DNA from: Podocnemis expansa
Taxonomy: Eukaryota; Chordata; Testudines; Podocnemididae
Length of the DNA stretch: 64,000 bases
NCBI GenBank assembly: GCA_007922195.1
Contig: ML682007.1
Span: 15,492,954-15,556,953 of the forward strand
Direction: 5' to 3'
Shown here: one piece after another, positions 35,561 to 47,209 of the stretch
Layout of the letters: every line of letters begins with the position of its first letter
How positions within the stretch are numbered: the stretch's first letter is position 1
Made by a program: the position numbers and the translations under genes
Notes under the pieces: generated by a model
What the model was told of the DNA's origin: nothing
Database searches by the model: none
Seen by the model: only the letters and a program-made list of their open reading frames with translations

Positions 35561-38556
35561 CCCTATGCTTCTGCATGAGATACAATTTAAAATAGAGAGG
35601 GAAAATAACCCTTCTACATTGTATGGGACTGGCCACCTATTATGTATGCTCTCAAAATCCTGCCTATCTTGACTGTGCATGAGGTAAGAAATTGAAAAAT
35701 GTTGTCACCGTGATGGATTTTTTATTAAGCTGTCTAATTCATTGCTAACACTTTCTCTCATGCATTTCACTTTCTTCCACTCCTTCCTGCCTCCTCCAGT
35801 TAAAGCCATCAAAAGTGGAGCTATCCATCACAGCATGGTCAGAAGAAACGTAAACACAATTATGAGAACTTTTGCATACCCTATCTGATATATAAAATAA
35901 ATCCAAATCATGTTGTGACACAAATACCCATATACATACTGCAGCACACAACTACTGCAGATGTGCCATGCACTTTATCCTAAAACAGTTATACAGAGAC
36001 AACCAGCGTGTTGGTGAAAGTCTTCGTAATTGATACTAAGATGCAGAAAGCAGGGTAAGTGATTGCTATGTAGTAGCTTCTACTTAGTACAACTTCATTT
36101 TATAAACACATTATTCATACGGTCTTACAGCAGTAGTAGTAACATATGTTGTAAAATGTTAGAATCAGAATGTGTGAGTAGGTGGGGACAGCAGTCAAGG
36201 ACAGTCATGAAGAGGTTGAAAATAGCATGGGCTTTTGTGGGAAATTGGTTGGCAGTTTATTGGTTGCAGGCAGGGGGGAAGTAGTCTGCCTTTTTTATTT
36301 TTTTCATTGGAGTTGGGAAATCATGGTGATGATCAGCTTGGTGCCAGAGTTGGTGAAGTGGCAGTAAAGAAGACAGGAGGCCAAATTCATGGAGTGGATG
36401 TGAAGAAAGAGGAGAAAAGGGAAAATTGAAACATGGAAGCAGTTGGGAGTATTAAAAAAAAAAAAAAAGAGTATATCTGTATAGAATTTTTTCTAATTAT
36501 TGTATTGCGTCCAGTTAAGAGGCTTTAAAATGTCATAATTCCCCCAGTCCCCAACTGATTTTGGATTTTTTCCATTAGGAACAGATGTTTTCCCTCTATG
36601 TTCAAACAGAACTGAAGTTGGCATGACTATTTTGATTTAGCAACATCATCATCTTCTGAATGTCTTTGCATGCCAAGACATCTTTATCTGTGCACCAGCT
36701 TCACAGATTAACGTCTCTAGAGCTCTGGAAATAGTTGTGTCATGGCATCCGAGAACACAAGGAGCACAAAACACTTTCCAAAGAGAAGGGAAGTTTCTTC
36801 TCCCACTCCCACCTCTGTGTGTCTAACTAAAGTAATAAATAGTCAAGAACAAACATTACTGATTTGTAGCTTGCTGTTTATGGGCTGACACCTTGCAAAA
36901 CAAGCAAAGTAAGCGTCACTGTGTAGCTGCAGAAGGAGAGCATTCAACCACAATTCAGGCCTTCCTTCCTCCCTCATTGCTCTGTGGAGCTGTACTTTTC
37001 TTTGAATAGTGCCATTTACTCCCCGCTCCATGCTGGCTCAGCTGTGATGGCAGGCACATGGGGGTGGGATTGCAGCCAAAGATCCACCCACCACCTGCAA
37101 ACCTGTATTTGGATGGAAAGTAGAAACCAACAGCACCTGCTCTCCTCTTCCACCCCCAAAGCAATAATGAAGGTGATCCATGGAGTGGAGGGAACATCTC
37201 CTTCAGTTTAACCCTTTCAACCCTTTCTTGGCCCTGAGCTCCCACTAATTTTAGTGAGCCTCCATGTACATCATTTTCCACAATAGACACCTTAGCTGGT
37301 ACTGCTTCAGGACATCAGCCTTTTCTTTTAACTTGTTCTGTACAATATCCCTCAGATATTTGGCTGCTTCAAAAGTAATCAGGAAATGTTATTATCTACA
37401 CAAAAAAGGCAAACTCTCACACAATGTAAATTTAAGAAAACCCATTTACTTTCAAACGTACCCATACATATCAAGGCTCCAATACTGCTCCATTATATAT
37501 GGGCTTCATGGTCAATGAGAAAATTCCTTTGGGTGGAAATATTATATAATTAAGATAATGGCCTATCTTTAATTATAGCTTTTCAAAAAATGAGGTCTGG
37601 GAGAGGTATTACTTTAGAAAGGACATCTGGTGGCCTCTTAACCCAACCTAAATCTAAAGATTATTTTTAAAGATTATTTGAACAAATTAAATGTTCATTT
37701 GAAATATAGCTGCTGTGATCCATGTCTCACAAAGACCAGGTCAAAAAGAAACGGCTTTCTGTACCTTGCCAGTAATTGCTTGATGGCTCAATGTTAACAT
37801 GGCTAATGAAATTTAATCAGCTGATCAGCATAAGTAACCCTAACCACATAGGGTAATTCTCTCTGAGGGATATTTTTCTATGTGAAACAAAAGAATGTCT
37901 TATCTGGTGCATATTCTTCACTTATGAATGTCAACTATACTCAAACTGCATGCTTAATAGAATTTTGAATGATCACCTGCTCTAGCTGAACATAACTCCC
38001 AGATCACAGGTCCTCTTTAACAAAGCCCTGCTCTTATAGGATGAGCTATGATCTCCAGTCATTAACTGAGGATTTTATGTGACAAAAAAGGAAAATTTAA
38101 GATGGGAGAATCATTATTCAAATCATAAGCTGGCCCCTCAATTAAAGTGATATTAAAAAGCAATATAATCTTCCACTAAAGAAGAAAAATGTAATCATTT
38201 CAAAGTGATTGGAATTCTTTCTAAAAAGAACAAGATAAAAAAGTTCATTACTTTGTAAAGCTGCAACAAGTGCAAGTGCATTTGAAGAAGAGAGAGCAGG
38301 AGAAAGACTTTTACATTTACTTTGCTAGTTCTACATGTAATTTGCACCTTGTCCTGGGCAGAATAAAAATTGGTCGTTTAAAAATGCAATCTACTAGACA
38401 AGCTAAATCACCCCTGCATGGCATGGATTAATGATCAGAACACCATTCATTTGGAGCTAATCCCACCTATGACAGTGAATGACAAGAATAACACGATGCT
38501 AAAGATAGTGCTCAAAATATGGGAAATCAAGGGAAAGGGGCGGTCACGGGGCATAA
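35561..38556. other. non-coding sequence, nothing firmly recognised
   Basis: Unclassified sequence with a 15-base A run at 36454-36468. The 111-codon minus frame at 36955-37290 overlaps frames on the other strand and has no motif. About 37640-38400 is AT-rich, free of obvious repeats and contains TAAT-type words, but conservation cannot be judged. Confidence 0.55.
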
Positions 38557-38661
38557 GGGCACAGGAATTGCCGGAGTGGATTAGATGTTATGACCATCTA
38601 ATCTTGTATCCTCTCTCCAACTGTGTTCAGTGCCAGATACCTCCAGGAAAATATAAAAATC
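38557..38661 (-). mobile_element. CR1-like 3' tail relic
   Basis: Plus-strand words cacaggaattgccggagtgg, ccatctaatcttgtatcc, and gtgccagatacctccagg parallel the relic at 763-1005. It is interrupted on its right by the composite PLE insertion, so it predates that insertion. Confidence 0.5.
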
Positions 38662-38668
38662 CCATGGT

Positions 38669-39079
38669 AAAACCAACAAGAAGCCTGGTGGCACTTTTTA
38701 AAGACTAACAAAGACTAACAGTCTCAGAGACTCTGGGTTTTCCCATTACAACAGGCAATTTTGTTTTCCTTCCCCCTCTCTGCTGACTGCTGCTCTGCAC
38801 TGTTTGAATTCAAACAACTGCTTTGATTTGCTGGAACAGACCGACCTGATCCTATGACTTCTGCTCCCTTGCATTCATTTTCATTCCATTCTGTAAGCTC
38901 CCCATCTTCAAAGCACCTGACGAAGTGGGATTTTCTCGCATGAAAGCTCATGCAATAAATAAATTTGTTACTAATAAAAATGCCACCAGACTCCTTGTTT
39001 GTTCTGCTGAACAACACTAACATAGCTACCCCTTTGGAACTTGCTGAACTAGATTAACACAGCTACCCCTTTGAAACTT
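38669..39079. mobile_element. composite inverted Penelope-like insertion with 3' UTR
   Basis: A short minus arm (caacaagaagcctggtggca, then aaagactaac) is followed by a plus-strand copy: about 200 bp of 3' UTR (38721-38911) colinear with that at 22160-22431, the hammerhead-like core, aaataaatttgtta, gccaccagactccttgtttg, and the terminus. The last 38 bp are present twice in tandem (39004-39042 and 39043-39080). Flanks atcccatggt and actccatggt (ends at 38668 and 39089) agree at eight of ten positions, a probable but imperfect target duplication. Confidence 0.88.
38917..38953 (+). ncRNA. hammerhead-like motif with CTGACGA core
   Basis: Reads ctgacgaagtggg, loop attttct, cgcat, gaaa, gctcatgc. 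The gaaa box is intact, the first box is ctgacga in place of ctgatga, and stem II is damaged on its 3' side (cgcat for cccac). Probably inactive. Confidence 0.45.
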
Positions 39080-39730
39080 ACTCCATGGTGGGCACATACA
39101 TATTAGAGTTATACTACTTTATACTAGCTGATATAAACAGTGATGTTTTCTCAGTGACTGTGATTATGACTCAGTCTCTGGTTATGCTCTCATTTACAGA
39201 GTGCAGCTCCATTAATTTTAAGGGAAGTACTCTAGGTTTACACCTGTTTGATCCCTCAGCCTGGCTGTAGGCTCTTGTCATCCTGTGCTTACCCAGTAAT
39301 GTCTCTGGTCCCCATGAGACTACAAAAGAAGGTGGGAGTATGTGCCTCTGCAGGGATAGTGAGCCTGCACATTTTAACACTATTACTTTACCCATATTAC
39401 CCCTTATGTAGTACTTAAAATAGTATTTTAAACTTCTCAGTGGGTGAGCAAGCCTCATTTTAGTGATAGAGAAACCAAGAACAGGGGGTTTGACGTACCA
39501 TGGACCCTCAATTTATCTTTTGCTTGTGTGTGCGTAGCTTTGCCTGCATGAACATCTGAGTACTTTAGTGTGCTAACAGATGCACAGGCAGCAGAAAGAG
39601 GCTAAAACCTGTGAATGCAGGTAACAGATTGTATATACTCAAAGCCCATCTGGACAAACTGAACTAGAGGAGACCAAAACCTGAATGTTCAGCTTTGAGA
39701 ATTTTTCAGTGTCCAAAGGCATTTGTATGT
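39080..39730. other. non-coding sequence, nothing recognised
   Basis: No gene or repeat family recognised between the composite PLE insertion and the next hAT element. Confidence 0.6.
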
Positions 39731-39738
39731 TAGGGTTT

Positions 39739-39935
39739 CAGGGCCAGCCCAAGAGCTTTTGGTGCCCTGAGCAAACTGTGACTTTGGTGCCTCCCCGCCC
39801 CCATGTTATAAGAAATAACGTATTAGTATATACTTTTAAATAGAGAAAAAAATAACTTGCATTTAATGTGGTGCCCCTTAAAACCTGGCACCCTAGGCAA
39901 CCGCTTAGTTCATCTATATGGTTGGGCCTGCTCTG
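39739..39935. mobile_element. hAT-type miniature element
   Basis: Left end cagggccagcccaag and right end gttgggcctgctctg are inverted repeats. Flanks tagggttt (39731-39738) and tagggttg (39936-39943) match at seven of eight bases. The interior has tggtgccctgagc on the left and ggcaccctaggcaaccgc on the right. No coding capacity. Confidence 0.77.
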
Positions 39936-40320
39936 TAGGGTTGTGTATGCTGAATGGAGGCCAGAATCTGAAACAACTAGAGCCCAGAAAGCCAGACATC
40001 AATGAGATTAGAAGAACCGAGTGTAGATCTAAAAAGTTATTGATGTGATCAATTAATGGAAACCAATTATTAAAACCTTCCCCCATCTCCACTGTTGCCT
40101 GTTCTTCAGCACATTTATCAAGAGTCTTGTGATGTGTGAATTTTTCTTTAAAGCCCCAGCTACTGGAGTCCTGTAATTGGGTGACAGTCTCAGCTTTAGT
40201 TTGATTTGTATTTTAAAGGAATTTTCTAGCCCTTGTGGTTGCGGAGAAAAGCTTGAAAACCTAACTCGAGTGTACCAAACAGGCCCAGAAACCAAAAAGT
40301 ACAGAAGTAGAATGCATATA

Positions 40321-40688
40321 CAGGTAGTCCTCACTTAGTGACCGGGTTCCGTTCCTGAAACCTGGTTGATAAACGAATTGGTCACTAAACGAGGAGCAGC
40401 CCTTACCGGTATTTCAGGCATAATGTACTTTACTGGTAGTGGGTTTTTCAACCATCGGTAGATAGTTTTAATGTCACCTTTGCATCCTTTATAACATTTT
40501 TAATATATATTTTAAATGTTTTAAGCTCTAATGTACTGAACTTAGTTTGCATAGTGTACTGTAAATATAGGTAATCTGAGAGAGTTGATGCGAGTTCTCG
40601 TACATCGCCATAATACCAACTCATCAGAGAGCCGGTCATAACTCTGAGGGGTCACTAAACGAGTAGGTCACTAAGTGAGGACTAGCTG
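40321..40688. mobile_element. Tc1/mariner Tigger-like miniature element
   Basis: The termini caggtagtcctcacttagtg and cactaagtgaggactagctg are inverted repeats of about 23 bp with one or two mismatches, and the tcactaaacgag word recurs inside both ends. A TA dinucleotide flanks each side (40319-40320 and 40689-40690), the mariner target. At 368 bp it has no transposase. The 63-codon minus frame inside (40448-40639) is incidental. Confidence 0.82.
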
Positions 40689-41649
40689 TATATTAAAAAA
40701 AACATGGCTCAAAAGCCAGTCTCATGATTTTGGGGCTGATATATGGTTTTTGAAGACTTGGAATTGGAAACGATGCATTTCTTATCCAAAACTGAGTTCT
40801 AGAATCTACTCACCTTGGTAGACTCTTAAGAGGCCTAAGCCTGTGCTGGCAAGAATGCAGTCTTCAGATGTTTCTCTCCTACAATACTAGCAAAGCTGGC
40901 CAAAAAGGAAAGCTGTATTATGCCTGGCTTAAGCAAGTGCTACAAGCCAGTCAGTAACTTTGCACTTAATTTCTATACAGAAGAACCAATTTTAATGCAG
41001 CTATACAAATTTCATTTGAACATGGCTAAGATCACAAACAACCAAAAAAGCACGTTACCTATGTTCCCCTATTGTTCAGTCTGGTTTTCTTTTTTTAGAT
41101 GAATATTCGCCTTCAGATGAACAGCTTAGAAAAATCACATCTTCAAAAGGATGATTATACTTGTGTTGTTCATATTTATAGCTGGTTTTTGCTGGTTACA
41201 TGTTTAAAAAATACATGTTGGGAGGAAGCAAAAGGTAAAGCTGGATTTGGGCCTTTTCAAATCCTGCTTTTGTTCACTATTAGTTTAGCTACAGTTCCAC
41301 TAAAACCAAAATCCTACAGAACAGAGCAAAAGTGATATTTCGGTGACATCAAGAAAGGCATTTCAAACCATTTCCTACAAAATGCTCCAGCCTGCTCTGG
41401 CTGACAAAAGCGCTAGACAACATGCTGTCAGGAAGCTATCTATCAATAAAATCAGAAAAGCATGCTCTTCACTCTCCTGATTTCCCAAGTAAAATAATAC
41501 ACAAGTGCACTCCATTGCTGTCAAATCAGTAGCGCTATTCGGTATCTCCCAGGAACAGATGCCGTTAGCTTTCGGTCTCTTGACTAAATGACTACTGTTT
41601 CCCCTTCTTCCTATCCATGAGATGGGCAAAGAGTGTTCTCTGGTACTGG
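40689..41649. other. non-coding sequence, nothing recognised
   Basis: Short overlapping frames only; no domain, RNA gene or repeat end identified. Confidence 0.6.
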
Positions 41650-41910
41650 CATTACAAGATGGGACCTACTCAACATTTTACATGTTCAAGACACTATACA
41701 CATAAAATCTAATTAATCTTCCAACCATTCATTGGAAGCAATCAAATAACGATCCCTGTTTTCATAGCTGGGGAAAACAGAGAGATAATTGATTTTCCAC
41801 AGCCGTAGAACAAGTGGTTGGTACAGCTGGGCTGAGAGCTCAAGACTTATTACTCTCCAGTCTCTGCTCTCTCTACAGACCATGTTACCTGCATGCAAGC
41901 CTGTACTCTG
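41650..41910 (+). mobile_element. possible MIR-like SINE relic
   Basis: Shows the MIR-like series gatccctgttttcatagctg, gggaaaacagagag, ttgattttccacagccgtag, agctgggctgagagctcaag. It is more diverged than the copy at 34916-35085. Confidence 0.4.
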
Positions 41911-42109
41911 AACCATGGTTAAGAAGCATTCGGCACAAACTAGGAAGGAAGAATGTGTTTTTCACAACTCCCACAACACAACTCAATCTGTGGCTTTATT
42001 ATGCCAAGCCAGCGTCCAGGCACCTTGAGTACCTTAGCACACAACAGCTGCAAGCACACCATGTTACACCAGTTGTCGAGGGTACCTCGCAATTATAAAC
42101 ATATGCAAA

Positions 42110-42182
42110 AAAGGGCCCAATCCTTCTTCCATTGAAATCAATGACAAAACTACCATTGCCTCAGCGGGAGCAAGTGCATGCT
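42110..42182. repeat. old dispersed repeat with palindromic core
   Basis: Contains gggcccaatccttcttccat, cattgaaatcaatgac, and aactaccattgcctcagcgg, the layout of a common old amniote repeat built on a gaagtcaatgg core. Related pieces occur at 20853-20920 and about 48460-48520. Confidence 0.32.
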
Positions 42183-42269
42183 GTTCTGTGAAGTTTCAGT
42201 CGGATGCAAAAGTCCTTCACTTTGTACTCAAGTTGTTTTGTAATGTTGCTGTGTGTGATTAAAGTGCTC

Positions 42270-42395
42270 GTGTTTTGCCCCAGACAAAGGTACATTTTAG
42301 GGGTAGGTAATGTCATGCCTGTATATTATTTATAATTTGTTGGGTGCTTTAGGATCCTTCAGGATCAGACTTGCTATACAGAGGGTAAGATTATT
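42270..42395 (+). mobile_element. ancient L3/CR1-like LINE 3' tail relic
   Basis: Has tgggtgctttaggatccttc, aggatcagacttgctatac, and aagattattatgttatta, matching the gcttt-ggatcc core and an AT-rich end of the same old tail family as 15935-16060. Confidence 0.4.
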
Positions 42396-42913
42396 ATGTT
42401 ATTAATTCACAGGGTAAACAACTAATAAAACTCACCAAATGGCATCATCTTTAAAAGTTAATCATTTCTGCAGCAAACAAGGGTAGGGTTTGTGCAAAAT
42501 ATGGCCCCTTTCCCAGAGCAAACTGTGTGCCATCCCATCTGTCACCCCAAATGTTAAGCTCTTGGAAAGCTACTGAGCAAAGGTATTAATGAAAGAAGAG
42601 ACTATTATGGATTTAGCTTAGATTAAGAATTGAAGGTGAAAGAAAGACTATGGGGAAGAAATATACTGAGAATCATTCATATTTATAATTTATATCCAAT
42701 ACATGTCCTTTAAAAGCTCTGCAATTGACTGGACCATCCCTCTGATTTGGGCCTCTCCGAAGATGTGCTGTAAGCAAAACACAGTGGCTTACACCCTAGC
42801 GTTACTTCACACTCAGGCAAAAGAGATAGACCCAAGACTAAAAAGAGAAGGAAGTGAGATACAATTTATACCAAGCAGAGGATAGCAACACAGCTATGAG
42901 GAGCAATGTTTTA

Positions 42914-43012
42914 TGATATGTTTGTACATTACCTTGCACAATGGCCCCTGATCCTACCCTGGAGCTTCTAGCTACTACCAATATACAAATAATTAATAAC
43001 AAATGCTGCCGC
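42914..43012 (+). mobile_element. L2/L3-like LINE 3' end relic
   Basis: tatgtttgtacattaccttg, cacaatggcccctgatcc, and gagcttctagctactacc follow the well-known reptile LINE 3' end with a gtttgtacagcacctagca-type start. Related copies lie at 44905-45030 and 53000-53470. Confidence 0.5.
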
Positions 43013-43096
43013 TTTAATGACTGGCTAGAGGTCTAATTTGGGGGCGGCGGCTTGTAAGTGCTGTAGGATGCAGTATGGATGATTCTGAGCTAGTCG

Positions 43097-44750
43097 GAGA
43101 ATCATACAAACTGGAAAGGACCGTCAGAGGTCATCAGGTCTGGTCCCCTGCACTCGTGACAGGACCAAATATCTTCTTAAACCATCCCTGACAGGTGCTT
43201 GTCTAACCAGATGTTAAAAACTTTCAATGATGGAGATTTCACAACCTGCCTAGGAAACTTATTCCACTGGTTAATCACCGTGATAGTCAGGGATTTTTTC
43301 CTAATGTCCAACCTAAACCTCCCTTGCTTCTTGTCCTATCATTGGCAGTTAAGGAGAACAATTTTTCTCCCTCTTCCTCATGACAACCTCGTAGGCAATC
43401 GAAAACTGCATCATGTCCCCTCTCAGTCTCCTCTTTTCTAAACTAAACAAACCCAGCTCTTTCAATCTTACTTTATAAGTCAAGTTTTCCAGACCTCTAA
43501 TCATTTGTGTTGCTCTTCTCTGGACTTCCTCCAATTTCTCCACATCTTTCCTGAAGTGAGGCACCCAGAACTGGACACAAACACTCCAGCTAAGACCTAA
43601 TCAGGGCCAAGAAAAGTGGAAGAATTACTTCTCATGTCTTATTTACAATACTCTTGTTAATATGTCCCAGAATGGTGTTCGCTTTTTTTGCAAAAGCATT
43701 ACGCTGTTGACTCACATTTAGCTTGCAGTCCACTATGACACGCAGATACCTTTTGACAGTACTCCTTCCTAGACAGTCATTATCCATTTTGTATATGTGC
43801 AATGGATTGTTCTTTCCTAAGTGAAGTACTTTGCACTTGTCTATATCAAATTTCATTCTGTTTACCTCAGACCTTTTCACCAGTTTGTCCAAATCATTTT
43901 GAATTGTGATCCTATACTCCAAAGCACTTGCAACCCCTCCCAACATGGAATCATTGGCAAACTTTGTAAGTGTACTCTCTATGCCATCATCTAAATCATT
44001 GATGAAAATATTGAACAGAACCAGTCCCAGAACTGATCCCAACGGTACCCCGCTCATTATGCCCTTCTAGCATGACTTCAAACCATTAATAACTACTCTT
44101 TGGGAGCTGTTATCCAACCAATTTTTCACCCACCCCATAGTAGCTCCATCCAGGCTGTACTTCCCTAGTTTGTTAATGACAATGCGATGCAAAACCATAT
44201 CAAAAGCCTTACTGAAGTCTAGATACAACACATCTACTGCTTCCCCTTTATCCACAAGGCTTGATCCCCCATCATAGAATGCTATCAGATTGGTTTGACA
44301 TGATTTGTTCTTGAAAAATCCATGCTGATTATCACTTAGCCCCTTATTCTCTTTTAGATGCTTGATAATAGATTTCTTTAATTATTTGCTCCATTATTTT
44401 TCTAGGTATAGAGGTTAAACTGACTGGTCTATAATTCCCTTGGTTGTCCCTATTTCCCTTTTTATAGATAGGCACTATATTTGCTCTTTTCCAGTCCTCT
44501 GGACCTCTCCAGTCTTCCATGGTTTTACAAAGATAATAGCCAATGGCTCGGATATCTTGAGTATTCTAGGATGCCTATCATCAGGCCATGGTGACTTGAA
44601 GATATCTAACTTGTCTAGGTAATTTTAACTTGCTCTTATTTTAGCTTCTGATCCTATCCTGTTTTTACTGCCCTCCCCTACATCAGGTATCCAGTCATCA
44701 CCAATCTTCTCAGTGAAGACCGAAACAAAGAAATCATTTAATGCCAATGT
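43097..44750 (-). mobile_element. CR1 LINE, 5'-truncated, about 1.65 kb
   Basis: The longest CR1 copy in the window. The plus strand starts with the reversed 3' end (agaatcatacaaactgga, ggtcatcaggtctggtcccc) and continues through the C-terminal coding region to the RT palm, ending near cagtgaagaccgaaacaaag (44715-44735). It is non-functional, with several frame changes and stops. Confidence 0.95.
43349..44460 (-). pseudogene. CR1 reverse transcriptase remnant
   Basis: Minus-strand order: GNYRPVSLTSIP near 44430, a frame change, NQHGFFKNKSCQTNL, then motif A region DVLYLDFSKAFD (44067-44255), an in-frame TAG at 44067-44069, then GVPLGSVLGLVLFNIFINDL (motif B, with Q to L and P to L changes), and motif C reading KFANDSMLGG. 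The second catalytic-pair residue is Asn where FADD is expected, so the active site is lost. The C-terminal segment [12 protein letters not shown] lies at 43349-43564 after another shift. Confidence 0.92.
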
Positions 44751-44904
44751 ACAGCATTTTGTGGCATTATGCTGCTGGATTAGTCATCTTCTGGGAGATA
44801 CAAACAAACTACTTTTGGTCTTTAAAGAACACATACCACTTTTCAAGATTACATGTTAGTCCAGGACTTTGGCAAATTGCACTTTGCTGACTTCAGTGAA
44901 TCAA

Positions 44905-45030
44905 TTGCAAGCTTTTTGGGACGGGCACTGTCTCGTCTTTTCCTTCGGTCTTTGTCCAACACTTACCACAATGGGCATCTGGTCCATGACTGAGACTCAT
45001 AGGCCCAACATTAATACGAATAAATTTAAA
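44905..45030 (+). mobile_element. L2/L3-like LINE 3' end relic
   Basis: gcaagctttttgggacgggc, actgtctcgtcttttcctt, cttaccacaatgggcatctg, gtccatgactgagactcata match the canonical reptile LINE tail order. It lies just beyond the CR1 copy, in the opposite sense. Confidence 0.52.
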
Positions 45031-46379
45031 AAACCACTTTGATTCTTCAGGGTGATATCAATGCAATGTGATATTTTAGTACTATAAGAGAGCATTAACA
45101 TAACAAAGAGTATGAACCTACATGAAGCAAGGTACTGAATGCCAGGTATCATCAAGCACTGGAGAAGAAACAAAGCATATTATTGTCTTAATTAAATGGT
45201 TGGTTGGGGGGGGGGTTACACCTTTCATGACAAGTAATTAATAAGTCCTGGATCATGCTAGACATACACGTGGGCCAAACCTTGATGAGTGCACCTATAT
45301 TGAATTATAACAGGTTTGCATGTTTTATAGCAGATACCTGCCTAGGTAAAAGCCAGTTTACTCCTTCAGTAATATATACTGAAGAACAATAAATTGGTGT
45401 CTTTGCCTGTAAGAGGTCATTTGACAGCCAGATTTGCAACTGGGACATGCCATTTCACTTTTCATTTGCCCTCTTAGCTAGGAGGGGAACACAAACCTAG
45501 ATTTCACAGTATTTTCCAACATGACAATCAGCTGCAGTCACTGTTGAGCAGTTGCAGCTTTAACTCAATATAAGAATGAACTAGGCAGATGCCAATGTGT
45601 TCAGTGTAATCAATGACTGCTGAGATCTAAGAACCTCAATCTCAATTCCTGCTAGAACAAGAAAATGGAACCATGTTAGCAGAAGGGGGAAAAAAATTGA
45701 TTGTTATAACCTGAAAGGCGAAATTCTCATGCAGTTAATACATAAGTAAATTCACAGCTAAAAAAGCTCTTGTAATGTGAATCCCTACAGATCATTTGAG
45801 CATCTGCCTATTTTTTGCATGGAAATTTGACATTTGGTATTGCAGACTTATTGTAGAGCATGTCAGTGGTCCTTCTAACAGATTTGCATCATATACAGTG
45901 GAAGTGCTTCAAGAGTCCCAGGTGTCTAAGTAATGTTATGGTTTGCTTTGGCTTCAAAACTTATCGGGTCTTATTGCAGGGAAAGGGAACTGCATCTTGC
46001 TAATGAGGGAGAAAATGGCTACAACGGACACACACAGGCAAAGGGTACAATGCTTTACTTCTGCCATCTGGAGGCCTTTTGTGAAAGTGTCACCAAGTGA
46101 TTTAATCTACTCCAGGACTGTCAGAGCCAGTTAAACACAAATTTAACTTCTAAAACCATTGCTTTCCCTCCTCCCTGAACTCATGAGGCAGTGCAATGCG
46201 AGACATAGATAACCTTTTAACACAAAACTCTGATTGCTTGTTATAGCCAAAATTTTCTCTATTATAGACTTGTCAAATTCTCCTCCACTCCCTCCTCTCT
46301 CCCCAGTCACAAGGGATAAAGGCAAAGACACTTTATTGTAATTCTTGCTCTTTTCTGGAGGCTTTAGCTGTTTGACATT
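45031..46379. other. non-coding sequence, nothing recognised
   Basis: Contains a 10-base G run at 45206-45215. No gene or transposon end identified. Confidence 0.6.
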
Positions 46380-46387
46380 GGAATAAC

Positions 46388-46762
46388 CAGGGCTGGCTTT
46401 AGGGATGAGCTAGTGCAGCACTGGCTCAAGGCGCCACAGCTTAGGGGTGCTGCGGGCAGGCTGGCCCAGAAGCCCGACCCCCACTTTCACCCCTCCCCTG
46501 AGCCAGTCACTCAGGGGCAGATTGGGCCAGCCCATGGGGCTGACTTCGTTCCCTCACCCTCCCCATCACTAGGGCAGAACAGCTGGCCCAAGGGAGGGGT
46601 GGGAGAGCAGAGCCCAGCCTCTGGGCTGGCCTGCTCCACCCCTGAGCCAGCTGTTCCATGTCCTGGGGGCGGGGTGAGCAGACCCAGAGTGCAGACCAGT
46701 TCCCCCCCACACACACAAGCAAAAGCTGGCTTGGGATGCCACAGCCCCTTGAGCCAGCCCTG
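46388..46762. mobile_element. hAT-type miniature element, exact 8-bp TSD
   Basis: Left end cagggctggctttaggg and right end cttgagccagccctg are inverted repeats. The exact 8-bp repeat ggaataac lies at 46380-46387 and 46763-46770. The 375-bp interior is far more GC-rich than its surroundings, which explains the long overlapping open frames on both strands here (up to 118 codons); none is a real gene. Confidence 0.9.
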
Positions 46763-47110
46763 GGAATAACAGACAGTGGAAGGAAGGGGGAAGTCTTCCA
46801 ATATCAATACAAAAGCAACGCTGATTTACAGAAACTGAGTTTACATGTCATTCTTGCTACAGCCATGATTTAGGTTTATGTGTTTCTCTTTGCATTAGCA
46901 CTGATGCATGTCAGCAATGTTATTACTCTTTTAAATTGAAACAATTTGACTGTGGCAACTAAATGTTGCCAATCAATAAAGATTTATATGTCCACCAATT
47001 TTTTTTCCAGCTAGCTTAAGTAGGGAAGTTTTCAGGTTTCTAAGTACAGGACAGGGTTGCAAACTATAGCTCAGATTACAGAGTGAGGGAGAAATGATTC
47101 TTCAAGATAT

Positions 47111-47209
47111 CTAAACAAGCAAGGAGTACTGTGGCACTTGGAGATTAACAAAGTGCCACAGGACTCATTTGTTTTGCTGAACTAGACTAATACGACTACC
47201 CCTTTGGAA
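47111..47209. mobile_element. short head-to-head Penelope-tail insertion
   Basis: Minus arm ctaaacaagcaaggagtact, gtggcacttg (to about 47149) joins a plus arm aaagtgccacaggactcat, gttttgctgaactagactaa, tacgactacccctttggaa. Neither arm reaches the hammerhead core. An 11-bp repeat with one mismatch, cttcaagatat and cttcaagacat, lies at 47100-47110 and 47210-47220. This is the smallest of the inverted insertions, about 100 bp. Confidence 0.9.

Noticed and set aside
46413..46807. Long overlapping frames on both strands
   Set aside because: They lie within a GC-rich hAT miniature element with paired ends and an exact target duplication; low stop density explains them.
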